A stretch of DNA of 64,000 nt from Triplophysa rosa (GCF_024868665.1 NC_079890.1:36691348-36755347); one strand, 5' to 3'; shown: positions 48,851 through 62,443, counted from the stretch's first letter. Notes: generated from the letters alone by a model not told the origin. A program made the numbers and translations.

Positions 48851-50029
48851 CTTGAGACTCTGGGTTGACTATAATACAACAAGTACAATACAATCATTAT
48901 AAAATTCTGTAAGGCTTGGATGGTAACATCCCATATGACGTCAAAAAGGCACACATGCTCACACACTACGCTGTTTAGACCATGATCTCCACCTAAGCCT
49001 TTTTTTAAACCTGCTTAAAGTGACTCAATCCTGCTAAATGGATTCCTAACACTGTAGAGAGGTCATAGATAGGTCAAAACCAATGGTTTCATTAAACATG
49101 TTTGACACGTGTGCACGCTAAACCACGCACCATGTTAACCTCTGCCGTGATATTCGGCAGTGACACAAAAACAGTCTTTTATGGTTTATGGTGTGTATTG
49201 GAGATGCTTAGAGAGGTTGTTTATAAAGTATTACAGAAGTGTATTCAGTGAACATCCTGTTTTAGGTCACCCGCCGTTTTTAGAACACAGTTTCGACCTT
49301 AAATTCATGTTAAGAGAATGTCTTGAACTGCTGGCATACTTACGTGTCTTTGCTCATTTTAAATGAAAGGGATGGATAAAAATGGCCTTGTATCGGAAAG
49401 ATGAACACTGTTTCAAGGGTTTCAGAGACAACCAAAAGATGAATACTAAAGTAAACTTTTTTTTGTCACAGATGAACGTCACCTGGGTCAAGATATAGCT
49501 GTCGTCTGTGTGGTAATAAATACTTTCACAGTTTTCATGATTAAAAGAGACTTATGTAAAAGTAAAAAACAAACACAAACAGTATGTTAGTGCTGCAGGG
49601 AACTTAAAGTCATCTTCAACCAGAACCAAAGAGCAGAGATATTGTACACAATGAACTATAATTACTGTATAGCATGATCAAGTATAAATAGTACAATAAA
49701 TAATAAATTAGGGAGTTTTCATTATATATATATAGGTCTATAAACAGCTGGCCTCTTTTTATCATATCTCCTTGTGCCTAGAAGTTTATATGGAAGGTTA
49801 ATGTTCCGCTTGAGAAAAGTCTTAAAACTCAAGGCTGTAAATTACTGGCCAATGATGTCAATGATACAGCCACGGAGGAGAGAAGATCCTTTCAAATCTT
49901 AAAATGTCTGTTCATTCAAACTTATTTGTGAATAAGAAACTAATAATCAACTTATATATATTTTTTAATAAACGGTACAAGTAAATTTAAAGTACAGTTT
50001 CTTATTGATGAATAAAAAGAAATATCCTT

Positions 50030-50075
50030 ATATATATGTGTGTACACACATACACACATACACATATAGATACAT
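50030..50075. repeat. TA/TG/CA microsatellite
   Basis: A run of 'tatatatgtgtgtacacacatacacacatacacatat' character, split by short interruptions. A simple repeat only. Confidence 0.6.
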
Positions 50076-50520
50076 GTATACATATCCAATATATAGATTA
50101 TTATTATACCTACATATGGATCATGGGTCATGCACGCAAGGTTTTAATACATAAAAATATGTAATGAAGAGTTATGTTAAGGTAAATTAGGGTTCAAGTA
50201 TTCAATTCCCAAAAAGCACAAAATAATGTCAACAACTGAAGCCTTTAAGCCCCTGAGATCAAATTCAATTGTACATCTGGCTGAGCTTTTATGCATCTTA
50301 AACCACCAGGTATGTTCCTAAGCATGGCAGAGTTAAAACAACAATAATGTAATAAATTTTAAGCCAATATCATAGGAGAAACAGAAAACAATAACAGGAC
50401 ATAATATAAAAAGGCATAACACAATAACTTTCTATCAGTATGATCTGAGAGTCAAAAGTAACTTCATTGGTTATTGGAAAATAAAGCTTCTGTGTGATAA
50501 TGGCTTGGAAAATCATTTGA

Positions 50521-50759
50521 AGGAAAAGTTCACCCAAAAATGAAAATTCTGTCATCATTTACTCACCCAGCTATTCCGAATCTGTATAAATGTCTTTGTT
50601 CTGATGAAGTGCCCCAGAACTGTTTACTTTCTTGTATACATTCTTAAAAATATCTTCTTTTGTGTTCAACAGAACAAAGAAATTTACACAGATTTGGAAC
50701 AACTTGAGGGTGATTAAATAAAGACAGAATTTTCATTTTTGGGTGAACTGTTTCTTTAA
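50521..50759. repeat. 'gggtgaactatcccttt' family member
   Basis: 'aaaagttcacccaaaaatg' at the left and 'ttgggtgaactgtttcttt' at the right, with 'gtcatcatttactcaccc' and 'aacaacttgagggtgatt' inside. Shorter than the copy at 19388-19713, with the central part missing. Confidence 0.65.
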
Positions 50760-51171
50760 GAACTTTTTGTTCTGTTAAGATTTAGCTTTCATTCTTTGTG
50801 GTCCCAGAGATCCCAGTGCTATGAAAAAATAATACCAAATTAAAAATTGCTTTTCACATTCTGTCTTCTGTCTACTATGTGTCTCCTAAACAAATTTGAG
50901 AAAATATTCATATATTATTTACTCCCTGTTGGATCACAAAGCAGACTTTAAACAGTAGACGGTTGTAATATTGAATAGCAACATTGTGTGGGGTCATTGT
51001 AGGACATTGTATGAAAAACAAAACAAATCCAAATCGATATCTGACAGGAGTGATAAACTTTTTACAGTACACCAATCTGGCATGTGCAAAAAATATTTTT
51101 GTAAACGTTTTCAGATATACCAAACAATACAGACATATATTTTTATAAAGGACAATTGAAAGAGACTTATA

Positions 51172-51410
51172 GGGGCGGTTTCCCAGACAAGGTTTAGCTT
51201 AAGCCAGGACTAGGCCTTAGTTAAATTAGGATAATTAAGTTGTTTTAAAAAACATACTTTACAAAAAAATATTACTTTGTGCATCTTGAGACAAAACAAT
51301 CACAGTGATATATTTTAAGATATGTCAGTGCAAGTTGTTTTCGATCAAGGCATCTCTCACATTTAAGTTAGTCTGAGACTAGCCTTAAACCCTGTCTGGG
51401 AAACCGCCCC
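51172..51410. mobile_element. MITE with GGGGCGGTTTCCCAGACA ends
   Basis: 239 bp; left end GGGGCGGTTTCCCAGACA, right end, inverted, GGGGCGGTTTCCCAGACAGG. Both flanks carry the trinucleotide ata, fitting a 3-bp target duplication of PIF/Harbinger type. The interior has 'aagccaggactaggcctta'. This is a widespread teleost repeat. Confidence 0.75.
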
Positions 51411-52719
51411 ATAGACCCCAAACAGATGGTTACATAACAACCGTTACATAAGTTTGGTTAACCTTTTATAAAAAACACATAAGGTTCTGTTCTCAATCTA
51501 TAGATATTACAAGGTGGAAATTACTTTTATTAGACATGTATTAAAGAAGACATGGTTTCATCTTCAGGTTACATGGATTTATATGAGAATGTACTTGTCT
51601 CCTGAATGAACTGAGCTAAAATTACTCTCTTTTTTAACCCCCCCACAAACTGACAGACTGCTATTCTCACCTTTGACTTTCACCACCTGCACAACTCCTT
51701 ACTATATATAATTTAATAATTTAATATAATTTAATAATTAAGTATAATTTAAGATGTGTGCTGTATCACTTCCATTCTTCTGTGGAACACAAAAGGAGAA
51801 AAATTGCTCGTTTCCACAATTATAGCTTTCAAGCTTCACAAAAGACACAAAAGCTCTATAAACGTTTCCCAAAAGTGCACCCTTTAAGTAGTCCACTTGA
51901 ACCTGAGCCCTACATTTCAAAATGTCTTTTAAAAAAAAAGACCTTTGTGTCAGAACAGGCCAAACTAATGTCATGTCTTCATTTACTGACGATATTTTTC
52001 CCCAGTGAGCCGGATTTAAGATGAATCTGATTCAAGAACAAATAATTCAGAATTCATTCATAAATAAGAGATTATCATTATACAGCCGATTCCTCTCATG
52101 AACAGACCAAAAGCTAGAGTGGGTGTTAAGGTTGTTTTTACATAAAGCTTTTTGTTTTAAGCCTGAAACCCTGTAACTAGTTTGTCGAATGGACCTTTCG
52201 GGTTCCACGGTAAAAAATGCCATACAGGTTAAATCTCCCATGCACTAACATGTGAATGAATGGGAAAGTGATGGAGGAGACTGCGAGTTCATAAGTTTTA
52301 CTATAAATACCATGGTTAAACTACTGTTATTTTAGCAATACTATATGGTTAATTTGTGGTTACCATGGAATAATACTGCATATTTTTTTGTAGTGAAAGC
52401 AATATTAAACCATCTTTTTTTGTGTTCCGCAGAATAAAGTCATACAGGTTTTTAATGAAATGAGGGTGAGTACAAATGATGATGGAAATTTTATTTTGGG
52501 GTAAACTATCCCTTTTAAAAAATGTGGGTTAACACATGAATCTATAAAGTAGACCATTCCATAAAATGTTCTCGGTTCCATACTCCATACGTGTCATTTA
52601 GCTTTATGTATAAAGAATATTTGCTAGGATGACAACGATGATAAACACATTTATGAACCGTATTATTATGACAGCTCAACCTCTATAGCCACAAGAAAGA
52701 GACCTGAGTTGCTTCTCAC

Positions 52720-53024
52720 CGACCGCCTTTATAAGTGCGTCTCGCGATCAGATACTGACGTCGTAAAAGTTACATTTTTGACAGCACCTGCCTATCAAAT
52801 GATTTTTTCATAGATTACCGAACTTGTATTTAACGAGCGGTGTAGAAAACAGCAGATGGGACAGACCTGCCCAATAATCTACAAGTACCTCCGTCCGGAT
52901 AGAGAATGACTTTCTTGCCGACCTCACACAGCACGACGAACGATGGACGACAGCGAACACTTCAATATAATTAGACATTTATGAAAACTTTTCGTTGCCG
53001 CTCGGATCAGTGCGATAAGGAATC
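52720..53024 (+). promoter_or_regulatory. Candidate drd4 core promoter and 5' leader
   Basis: A TATA-like TTTATAAG (52728-52735) is followed by a CRE-like TGACGTCG (52756-52763), then about 260 bp of less AT-rich sequence up to the drd4 ATG at 53025. The transcription start is not known, and both boxes could be chance matches. Confidence 0.35.
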
Positions 53025-56000
53025 ATGTCTCTGAATATCTCGAGCTTGAACAGCACACTTCACGCGCAGCCAGTCCTTACCTACAATGTCCTCGCGCTCG
53101 TATTCGGTGTGCTGCTTATCATTGTGATCATATGTGGAAATGTACTCGTGTGCATCAGCGTTTACAAAGAAAAGGCACTGAAGACGACGACAAACTATTT
53201 CATTGTGAGTTTAGCTGTGGCTGATCTGCTGTTGGCTGTCCTTGTTTTACCACTGTTTATCTATGCGGAGGTAAGTCACGTTTACGTAAGTGCCAACACT
53301 GTTTGATACATGAGAAGTTTACTTTTTATGTTTGCTGTTGTTTTACAAATTAATATTAATACAAAGAACTGTGGCATTACCATGTTTTAAATAGCAACAT
53401 AAAATTGTTTCTGTAGACAAATATCTCTGACATTTCTTTGATTACAAATATGTGACCCTGCACAACAAAACCAGTCTTATGGGTCAATTTTTCGAAATTG
53501 AGATTTTTACATAATCTGAAAGCTGAATAAATAAACTTTCTATAGATATATGAGTTGTTAGAATAGGACAATATCTGGCTGAGATACAACCGTTTAAAAC
53601 TCTGGAATCTGAGAGCGCAAAAAAATCAAAATATTGAGAAAATTGCCTTTGAAGTTGTTAATCAGGGGCACTGTGGCAGACCATCCACTCACAAAAATAA
53701 AGTTTTTATATATTTAAGGTAGGAAATTTACAAAATATCTTCATGGAACATGATCTTTACTTAATATCCTAATGATTTTTGGCATAAAAGAAAAATCGAC
53801 AATGTATTTTTGTCTTTTACTAAAAATGTTCCCGTGCTACTTAAGACTGGTTTTGTGATCCAGGGTCACATATATGGTTTGTTTTAGTATTTCATTTATT
53901 TATTTATTTTCAAAAGAGACTATGTACATTAATACACATCCATGGATGTAAATGCACCCAAAATTAGCCAGAGGCCAGTTTTCATTTGTAGTCTCTTTGC
54001 CAGATTATTGGGCGAGAAACTTAAAGAAAATACAACAATTACTAATAAATATACCATCTAAAAATAAAACATGCGTAATATAAAAATATAAAAGAAGCCA
54101 GTTTAGTGTTCACATTTTTGATTATACAGAAGCCATTTCTTAAAATTATACTTAAACGAGTAAAATGATTTATACTCTGCTTATGTTTGTTTTAGTGCTA
54201 AGTTAAAATACTATGGTTTTATTAACTGGTCCTGGAACTACCTTTGTACCACTTAATACCTTTTTTTAATGATAATGGTCTGTGTGTGAATAATTAAATA
54301 TATTATTTTGATCACATTGAGATAAGCCATTTTAATATACCAATTAAAAACAATTCACGTAAATGACTTCTTTCAAATATATTTAAAATAATGAATATTG
54401 CAATATATTACTTGGTTACATAACTCGCTGGTTGAGTCCTTTTTCATTGAGTGTTTTAGGCCACTTATCGTATTAGCCTCAAGCACTATAAATCGGTCGA
54501 GTCGTTGCCACATTTGGCTCATTGGATTGGTTTGGCACCATTAGAGCACCAAGGGTGGTCTGAATGTCAAAAGAGATGGAATCCTATCTTAACATGTGTT
54601 GTAGTAATGTAGAATAAACACAAGGAGTGGCCAGGTTTATAACAGTACTTTGTAGTAAATGCTCATTCTTGCATTTTTTGGTGTAAAACATCTGCCATCT
54701 TTGCAGTTTCAAGGTGGCGTTTGGTCCTTGAATTTGGCTCTCTGTGATGGACTGATGACCATGGATGTGATGCTCTGTACGGCATCTATATTCAATCTTT
54801 GCGCGATCAGTGTTGACAGGTTTGGACTTCTTTCATATCCCTGATGTTGTGAGCGTGTGGTTTGGCTTTGTCCAAAAACAGTGAACATTTGCATGAGCCC
54901 CGGGGCATTTTCTCTAGAAAGAATGCATAATCAGTTTATAGTATTTCATTTTGACCTAATCAGGTTGTGGAAACAGTGTATGCTGGATCGTTTATATTGT
55001 GTGAGGCCAACTTCTTTTAGGATTACTAGTTAGAATAACAAAACTATGCAAGACAAAAGAAAATATGACTCAGACTATATACAAGCTCACTTTTGTTCAT
55101 TAATTGTGTGCATTTTCTGTGAAACAAAAGTACAATTCTATACTGTGTTGGGGCAGCAAATATGTCAAATTTGAGTCCTGAAACAAAGAGTTAAGAATAA
55201 ATGGTTTTGCATGAAAGTCTACAGCATTAAGTCTTTATTTCAGTGCATCAGTGCATAAATGTATATGCCTCCTTAACAGGTTTATTGCTGTGTCTATACC
55301 ACTGAACTACAATCTCAAGCATGTTGACCATCGTCAGATTCTCTTACTGTCCGCCACATGGCTCTTGGCCCTTGCCGTGGCCTCACCCGTCATTTTCGGA
55401 ATTAACAATGTTCCACAAAGGGACCCAAGAGAGTGCAAACTAGAAGACAACATTTACGTGGTGTATTCCTCCGTATGTTCCTTTTTCATTCCCTGCCCCA
55501 TAATGCTCCTACTGTACTTCGGGATGTTCCATGGCTTGCGCAAATGGGAAGAAGCTCGCAAAGCCAAACTAAGAAACAGTATTCAGGCCTGTCGGAGGCT
55601 GCAGCACGCCGCAGTGGCCACCGCATTTCCTCCATTGGGGGCTCTGCCCCGGGTCATTGAGAGGGATTTGGCTCAGTCCAGTCTCGAAGACCTAGACGAC
55701 TTAACACAGCCTTCCTGCCCCTTTCCACCAGAGTATAAAAACAGCTCCATTCAAAGTGTGGCTTACCCGGAGATTCGCAATGGCCAGCCAGCCAAACAAA
55801 AGAAGAGGGCTAAGATCAATGGCAGAGAGAGGAAAGCTATGAGGGTTTTGCCTGTTGTTGTGGGTAAGTTTCGAAAGAAATGTAAAACGTGTTTCCTGGA
55901 GGGTTTGGGGTGGGGAATATTTGTGCATGTGTTGCTGTCGAAGAGGCTTACTATAAAATGCATCTGATGCATGCAAGTTCAAAAAGCATAATGAAAAAAC

Positions 56001-58881
56001 ATCCAAATGCAACTTGAGCTTTTACTGACAGGTCTGTCCAATTAAGTTGTGTACATACATAGTCAAGGAATAAAAACGGAAGTTGCATTTCGCTGTAACA
56101 CCTAAAGAAACTTCTAACTAGAAACAAATCTCAAAATGCAGTTGTGATGTAATGGTTGGCCTGGTGTCTTAACCTAATTTCCAGCCCACCGTTCATTGGC
56201 ACACTGAAGCAAAAATGTGCCATAAAATCGCCATATGATCACAAATTGATTTAATGCATTTATTACAAATCTCTCTTGTTCATTACTATTATTATTTTAA
56301 GATAAACGTTTAAATGTAAATGCATAGTGCTTATTGTTGGGTCTTAAAGGGATAGTTTACCCTAAAAATTACAATTTTGTCATCATTTACTCACCCCCAG
56401 GTTTTTCCTAATCTTTTTACATTTATTTTTTCTGCTAAACACAAAGGAAGATATTTGGAAGAATGTAGGTAAAATAAATACTATGGTTGTCAATGGAGGA
56501 TGAGATCTGTTTGGTTACTGACATTCTTCTAAATATCTATCTTTGTGTTCAGCAGAATAAAGAAATTTATACAGGTTTGGAACCTGAGGGTGAGTAAATG
56601 ATGACAGATTTGTACTTTTTGGGTGAACTATCCCTTCACAACCGATTTTGCATTGCAAACGTTTATTCGGTTATTTTATATCACAATATTTTTACTTAAA
56701 TATATTTTGGTTTGGGTTTAATCAAATGTAACCAAAATGTATTTTAGTAAAAAAATGTTGAATCGTGTGAAGTCATTTATTAAATATCACTTCACTAAAA
56801 ATATTTGTCAGCTAACTTTAAAAAAATTGTTTAAAGTGTTTAATGTTTGAAAAAGTCTGAAAATGTTTGACTACATTGTAAACATTTAAGATAAAAAATT
56901 ATTTAAAACACCTTGAAAATAGATATTTGTCTTTAAAGACCCTAAAAGTTAACATTTTATTTAAATGAAAAATATTTAATTTCTGAATTATGCAGACTAC
57001 TTTAGTTTACATCATTGAAAGTAATTTTTAAGTGTCAAATCCAACGGAAATAACCACACACCCAGTGTATGGAGCGCCAGAGATGAAGAGCAATGCAATG
57101 TCAAATGTAATATTTCTTTTAAACTATTAATCTTAGTCTGACGTCATGAAGGTGTCGACCTCCTGCTCTAATTAGAAAGCTGAAAGATATGTGATGTACG
57201 TAGTTTGGTAGCAACCACAGAAATAACGGGGGTAGAAATACTGAGTGAGTATCAGGCACTTCTCGCACCCCAGCACAGAATAAATGTAGTTCAGGTAGCT
57301 CCTTAAAATAGCAAGTGCACAGTTTCATGTTTTACACTGTACAGAGGAATGTGTACTAAACAGGAATGATGCAAATACATTCTGCCTTTTTAGTTCTGTT
57401 GGGTTCATAGGACCTAAAACTGCAAACTACTGGGTGAAAAAAACTGCTAATGGAGAAACATGTAAACATTTCTTACACCAGGGAAACACCTCGCAAATGA
57501 TGTGAAACATACCCAATACTGGATATTTATAGAAATACCATTACTATACTTGAATAATTTAGGAGAGCAGAGGCCATGGAATAACATCTATCTATATTTA
57601 TCTATAATATACATGAGGTTGATTTATACGAGCAGCTTCGTCTCACATGTTCTTCAAAACATTTCGTTTGACACAGTTCAGGCTCTGTCGCGACAGATCC
57701 AGTGTTGCATAAGGCAGAATAAATGGCTGGGATTTCACAGGTTTCTGGCTTATGTGAAGCTCTCAGAGCTTTAAGAATCGGAATTTGTGAATTTTCAAGA
57801 ATGTTCTTTTTTTTGGAACTGAATCAGTCCAGATGCCGTGCAGAACATCCTGGTTTCAAAAGATATTGACATCTATTGACATCATCTATGTTACTATTTA
57901 GCTACAGTATAATACAGTCATCCCTTAGTGAAAAATAAAAGATCCCCAGAGCAGAAATCTGCTGCTAACTTACTTTCTGGCATTTAGCTGCAAAATCATG
58001 GTATTAGTAAAACTTTGTGTTATGTTATTTAATGGTTTATAAGCTTACCATCCCCGCCCCCCCCCCAAAAAAAATGTATTTACTAACCCTCCTGTCATTC
58101 CAAACCTCACTGTAAAAAAACTTAATTTTACAGAATTTTTCTTTTATATTTTACAGGTTTTTTTAAATATGGTCTAAAAACGCAAAATTACAGAAAAAAA
58201 CCGCAAAAGAAAAACAGGGGGAAGATGTAATTTTACAGGGAAATGATTTTTTTTATGTTTTTTTTTTTAAATACGGTCAAAAACTATAAAATTACAGAAC
58301 AACACAACACATTTACAAGAAAAATGGGGATAACAATTTAATATATATCCTTATATCCTATAATTTTACAGGAAAATTTTTTTTTACGGTATATTCCTGT
58401 TTTTCAAGTTTACAGAAATTTTGTATGATTTTCTTTTGCAGAACACAAAAGATATTTTGAAGAACGTTGGTAACCAAACAACATTTGCCCCCAATGACTT
58501 CCTTTGTAGGAACATAAAACCAGTGAGACGTCTCTCAAAATATCTTCTTTTGTGTTTTGCAGAACGAAAGTCACATACAGGTTTGGAATGACATGAGATG
58601 AGGGTGAATAAATGTGTAAACTTAAATTTTTGGGTGAACTATCCCTTTAACTAATCGTGTTGTTTTATTTTCCTGCAGGTGTCTTCCTCTTTTGCTGGAC
58701 TCCGTTCTTTGTGGTTCACACCACGAGAGCTCTGTGTGAATCATGTCACATTTCTCCATATCTGATGAGCACAGTGACATGGCTGGGTTACGTTAACAGT
58801 GCCCTGAATCCTATCATCTACACTGTCTTTAACACCGAGTTCAGGAAATTCTTCAGAGGATTTCTACAGCGCTGTTGTTGA
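53025..58881 (+). CDS. drd4: Dopamine receptor D4, complete
   Basis: D2-class, Gi/o-coupled dopamine receptor of neuronal membranes. Exons 53025-53270, 54707-54819, 55280-55863 and 58679-58881; all introns GT-AG, phases 0, 2 and 1, 381 aa. Motifs: GNVLV in TM1, LAVADLLLA in TM2, amine-binding Asp102 in TM3 (TMDVMLCT), VDRF (119-121) where most amine receptors have DRY, a feature shared with D4; YSSVCSFF serines in TM5; FCWTPFF in TM6 (319-325); NPIIY in TM7 (358-362); and a C-terminus ending QRCC, a likely palmitoylation site. The third intracellular loop is fairly long and ends [15 protein letters not shown], but lacks the proline-rich 16-aa repeats of human DRD4. Intron 1 holds a MITE and intron 3 several repeats. 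Teleosts may carry duplicate drd4 genes; which one this is was not resolved. Confidence 0.93.
53449..53872. mobile_element. MITE with TATGTGACCCTG ends in drd4 intron 1
   Basis: 424 bp with perfect 12-bp inverted ends TATGTGACCCTG and CAGGGTCACATA. A TA duplication at the borders is possible. The interior includes 'aaaaccagtcttatgggtc' and, inverted, 'gactggttttgtgatccag', extending the terminal repeat imperfectly. Confidence 0.7.
55864..58678. other. drd4 intron 3
   Basis: A 2.8-kb intron. It contains a full 'gggtgaactatcccttt' family member at 56344-56637 and a composite at 58066-58650. The part between (56640-58060) is AT-rich without a recognised element or exon. Confidence 0.5.
58066..58650. 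repeat. 'gggtgaactatcccttt' family copy interrupted by a 'ttttacagaattt' element
   Basis: Host text 'ccctcctgtcattccaaacc' breaks at about 58112 into 'actgtaaaaaaacttaat' and 'ttttacagg' motifs. It resumes at about 58432 with 'ttttgcagaacacaaaaga' and finishes 'gggtgaactatccctttaa' just upstream of the drd4 exon 4 acceptor. The insert is about 320 bp and AT-rich. Confidence 0.55.
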
Positions 58882-59129
58882 CATCCACCAAACAGACTAA
58901 AATATATGACAATACCATAATTTATGACATTTCAGTGTGATAAAGTATATTTATAACACATATGCTTATTTACTTGAAACTGCTTGATTTTGTTTTTACT
59001 CTGATGTTAATCTTGCCAAAATATGTTTTCCATATTTCATATATAGTGGACTTTATATTCAGTACAAATTAATAGTCATAGTGGCGCCTGGAACTTTTCA
59101 GTGTCATTAAAAAATGCCTAAAATATCTT

Positions 59130-59638
59130 ATAAGTAAAGGAATAGTTCACCCCAAAATTTAAATTCACCATTTATTCACCCTCGTGTCATTCAAAACCTG
59201 TATGACTTTTTTCCTCTGCAGAACACAGATGAAGATATTTTGAAGAAGGTTGGTAACCAAACAACATTGAACCTCATTGACTTCCATTGTATGAACACAA
59301 AACCACCGAGACATTTCTCAAAATATCTTCATTTGTGTTCCACAGAAGAAAGGTTCATATCGTCGCTGTTCTTCCAAAACCTCTTATGTCCAAATTCACA
59401 GTTTTTCAGGAACAAATTTTCAATGATTTAATACTGTTTTTGAAGTTGACAAGCACTTTTTAATATGCCGTTATTGCAAAACCCCGTGACATACATAAGG
59501 GTTAACTTATAATAATGATTTATGACAAAAAATAAAAATCGCAAAAGAAGGAGATACGAGGTTTCAGACGGACAGCGACGATATACAAGTTTTGAATGAC
59601 AATCATGACAGAATGTTTATTTTTGGGTGAACTATCCC
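59130..59638. repeat. 'gggtgaactatcccttt' family copy with nested MITE
   Basis: Left 'ggaatagttcaccccaaaa' and right 'ttgggtgaactatcccta' are the host ends. The host breaks after 'ttccacagaagaaaggttc', and the MITE at 59363-59578 (ends tcgctgt..cttcc and gtttcagacggacagcga) sits in the gap. Confidence 0.6.
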
Positions 59639-61242
59639 TAAGTTAAGAACAATAATTGCTATGATGTTATGTGCATTTGTCATTTGATATTGAGATTTCA
59701 CATTTTCATAGGGTTAAATGTTAAAAAAACTCTAGCATTTGTGTTCTCGTAACACGACAAGCCTTCAAGTAGCACTGCATATACGTTGATTCATTTTATT
59801 GACTATAGGTCTTTCAAATATTCTTATAGATACTTATTAGTTGAACTGTGGGCTTAGATTTCATTCTGCTGAATCCGCAGTGAAGTGCTAATGGCAAAAA
59901 ATCAGATCCGACCGAAAGAGTGTCTAATGAGGTTTGAAACTTGGGTTCCTGTAATGTAGCAGTGCACTAAAGCTTCTCCTTGAAGACCTCAGAACATCAT
60001 CGGAAAAGTATCTAATGAACTTCCCGAAAAGGATCTGACCATATTTGGTTCTATTCTGCCTCATCCTTCAAGCACATCATCTGAGCACACTAAAAAAAAG
60101 GATCAGACACCTGTGCCGAAATCCCACTTGCCTCTTTTTTCTTTTTTCATTGAATAATAAATAAAATGTCTGCATGATCAAGTGCAGCTCATCTGGTATG
60201 CCTGACTTTGGCATTTCTTATAAAATGAGCCAAATCCTTATCAAAGGTGAATCTGGGTTATCTTACACAGTCTTTTTGCATGCATTTTAAATATAGACCG
60301 AAATTCAGTCATGTGAACTCTAAGTCATTTCAATGCCCATCCTATCAAATCTTAAAATCTCTCTTTTCATCTTGCTTCCAACAGATTATTGAAGGTATTG
60401 TTGTTTCGCTTCATCTCCTTAGCCTAAATAAAGAACTGCGAAACACTCTAGTGTGAATTAGAGCTAGAGGTTGTGTCTGCTCAGACGCTCTGCCACAATG
60501 AAGTCTGAACTGAATGCTGAGCAGTTCACCTTCTCGCTGTCCTCAGACAACACAAGCAAATCATAAGTCCTTCTATTCTGAGCAAGCCATTATCAGCATC
60601 ATTCTGTGCCAATCCCTGAACATCACCATTTATGAAGGTGACAAACACAGAGTTGTCAACAATTGTCATGGAAAGGCTGAGATTTTAAAGCAAATGTAAG
60701 AGAACTTTTTGCAGGTGTCAACTTAGACTCCAGAAAATATCAACAGCAACGATTGAACAGCACTAGACAAAGTTAATAACTTTAAAAACATATCTATATA
60801 ATGCAAACACATGAATGTAAATGTACATAACTATACATCAAAACGCGTGGCATTTGCAAAGAATTTCACTTTTTCAAGCAATTTATTGAAGTTACTTTTT
60901 ACCAACTAGTTCATGTTGATTTTAAGTTCCCCTTTATGTTCACACAGGTCTAGTTTATCGCATGAACATATTTCACAATATTGGACATCCTGGAAGTGTC
61001 TATGAAGTTGTTGTCTTTATTCTGAACACTGTCTATTGCTTTATAATGCACAACACATTAAACATCTTTTTTTGTGAAATGTTTGCGCACTTTCAAGTTA
61101 CAATTTGATGTTTTGTTATGTAATGACTATTATACAATTTATACAATTATTATACAAGAGAGTTCAAATATTTTGAAGGCCATTGTATACAACATACGTG
61201 ATGATGGCATATTCTGATTAAAAAGAGAATTTTCTAAACATT

Positions 61243-61762
61243 AAAGCTGTACGATTAATCGTATTTTAATCGTGATAACGATTTATGCTTCCCACAATTA
61301 ATTGAGCAAAATCGTTGTGATAAGCACAAAACTCCCACTAAAGTCAGAAAATAATCGCAAAGCTTGTATTTCTTAAACTGCCACTTTTCAGGAAATAAAT
61401 AAACGTTGTTTTTTTTTGCAAAACCCACAGACAGACATGAAGGGTGAACAAGATTTATAAAAAAACAAGAAATCAAAAATGGAGTAGCAAAGTTTCATTC
61501 CGAAGGTCACAAAATGTTCATTGTCATGGTAGAGTGTTTAGATGATTGATAGCGTGCTTTGAAATACGGTGTTGAAGAAGTTCAATGGCAGCAGATTATA
61601 ACATATTCAGTTGCTGTAAATATAGGCCTTATAAACATGCTGAACTGAAATAAAAAACAAAAGTTCTGAACTGACAAAATAATTGTGTCTATTAATCATG
61701 ATTAAACTTTTGAGCAAATTAACCGTTATTATCATCATTTGACCCATGACCGTGCAGCCCTA
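61243..61762. mobile_element. hAT-like MITE, diverged
   Basis: Left end 'aaagctgtacgattaatcg' and right end 'gaccgtgcagcccta' are diverged inverted repeats of the TAGGGCTGTACGATTAA type. The interior has 'taatcgtgataacgattta'. No coding sequence. Confidence 0.5.
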
Positions 61763-62443
61763 AACATACCATAAACCATACACACCATATGAAGTAAAAA
61801 TGAAACATGTCTGGGGAAACGGGTTTTCAACTGACCAACCAAAAAAGGCTTTAATGCAGGTGCATTCATGCACTTCACGCAATGCATTTTCATATACCAG
61901 ACGAGATGTTACAATTACGCAGGAATCTTTTAGCAAAAATTTACCCACCTGTTTTCATTGTATTCAGTTTTTTTACTTCACAAGTTTTTAAACAAGGTTT
62001 TACATCACTATTAAAAATAACAAAAGTATAACCTGAGATTTTAAAATGTACTTTTTATTACTGTATTAAATATTTAAAATAATAACAGGTATATAGACCA
62101 CTCTGCAAGATGTAAAGACCATTGATCCAGAAGCACTTCCTGTTGCAGTTTAACACTACACAAACGTTACAAGGAAATACAACTTACAGAACATTAACAA
62201 TTACATCAAACTGTTAAATAAATCTATATGCAAAATAAAAAAGGTTGATGACATCTTGAAAAATGGTCTAAAGTGCTTGTGAATTGCTACAAGAATGGAG
62301 CTACCTTGTTTTAGATTTTCATAGATATCCATTTCCCACTTTGTACAACTTGTCAACACAAAAAACTGTTTCCATAATTGCATGCATGCACAGTACTGAG
62401 GAGAACCAACAGCAGATTTGAAACCGATCCCAAGTCAGACTGC

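Larger units (their letters stand above)
42969..53024. other. Ten-kb head-to-head interval between cdhr5 and drd4
   Basis: Intergenic. The left few hundred bases should hold the cdhr5 promoter and the right end the drd4 promoter. Between them are a fold-back element, a hAT-like MITE, minisatellites, a solo-LTR-like element and several short repeats, annotated separately. The stretches 44400-45230, 45500-46490, 46620-47500 and 48860-50030 show no recognisable gene. Text at 47200-47540 with 'cttttatacactgttc' could be LTR-derived, but its ends were not found. Confidence 0.5.
58882..62443. other. Tail-to-tail interval between drd4 and sirt3
   Basis: Should contain the drd4 3' UTR at the left and the sirt3 3' UTR at the right. 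Repeats are the nested pair at 59130-59638 and a hAT-like element at 61243-61762. The stretches 59640-61240 and 61770-62443 show no recognisable gene. Confidence 0.45.
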
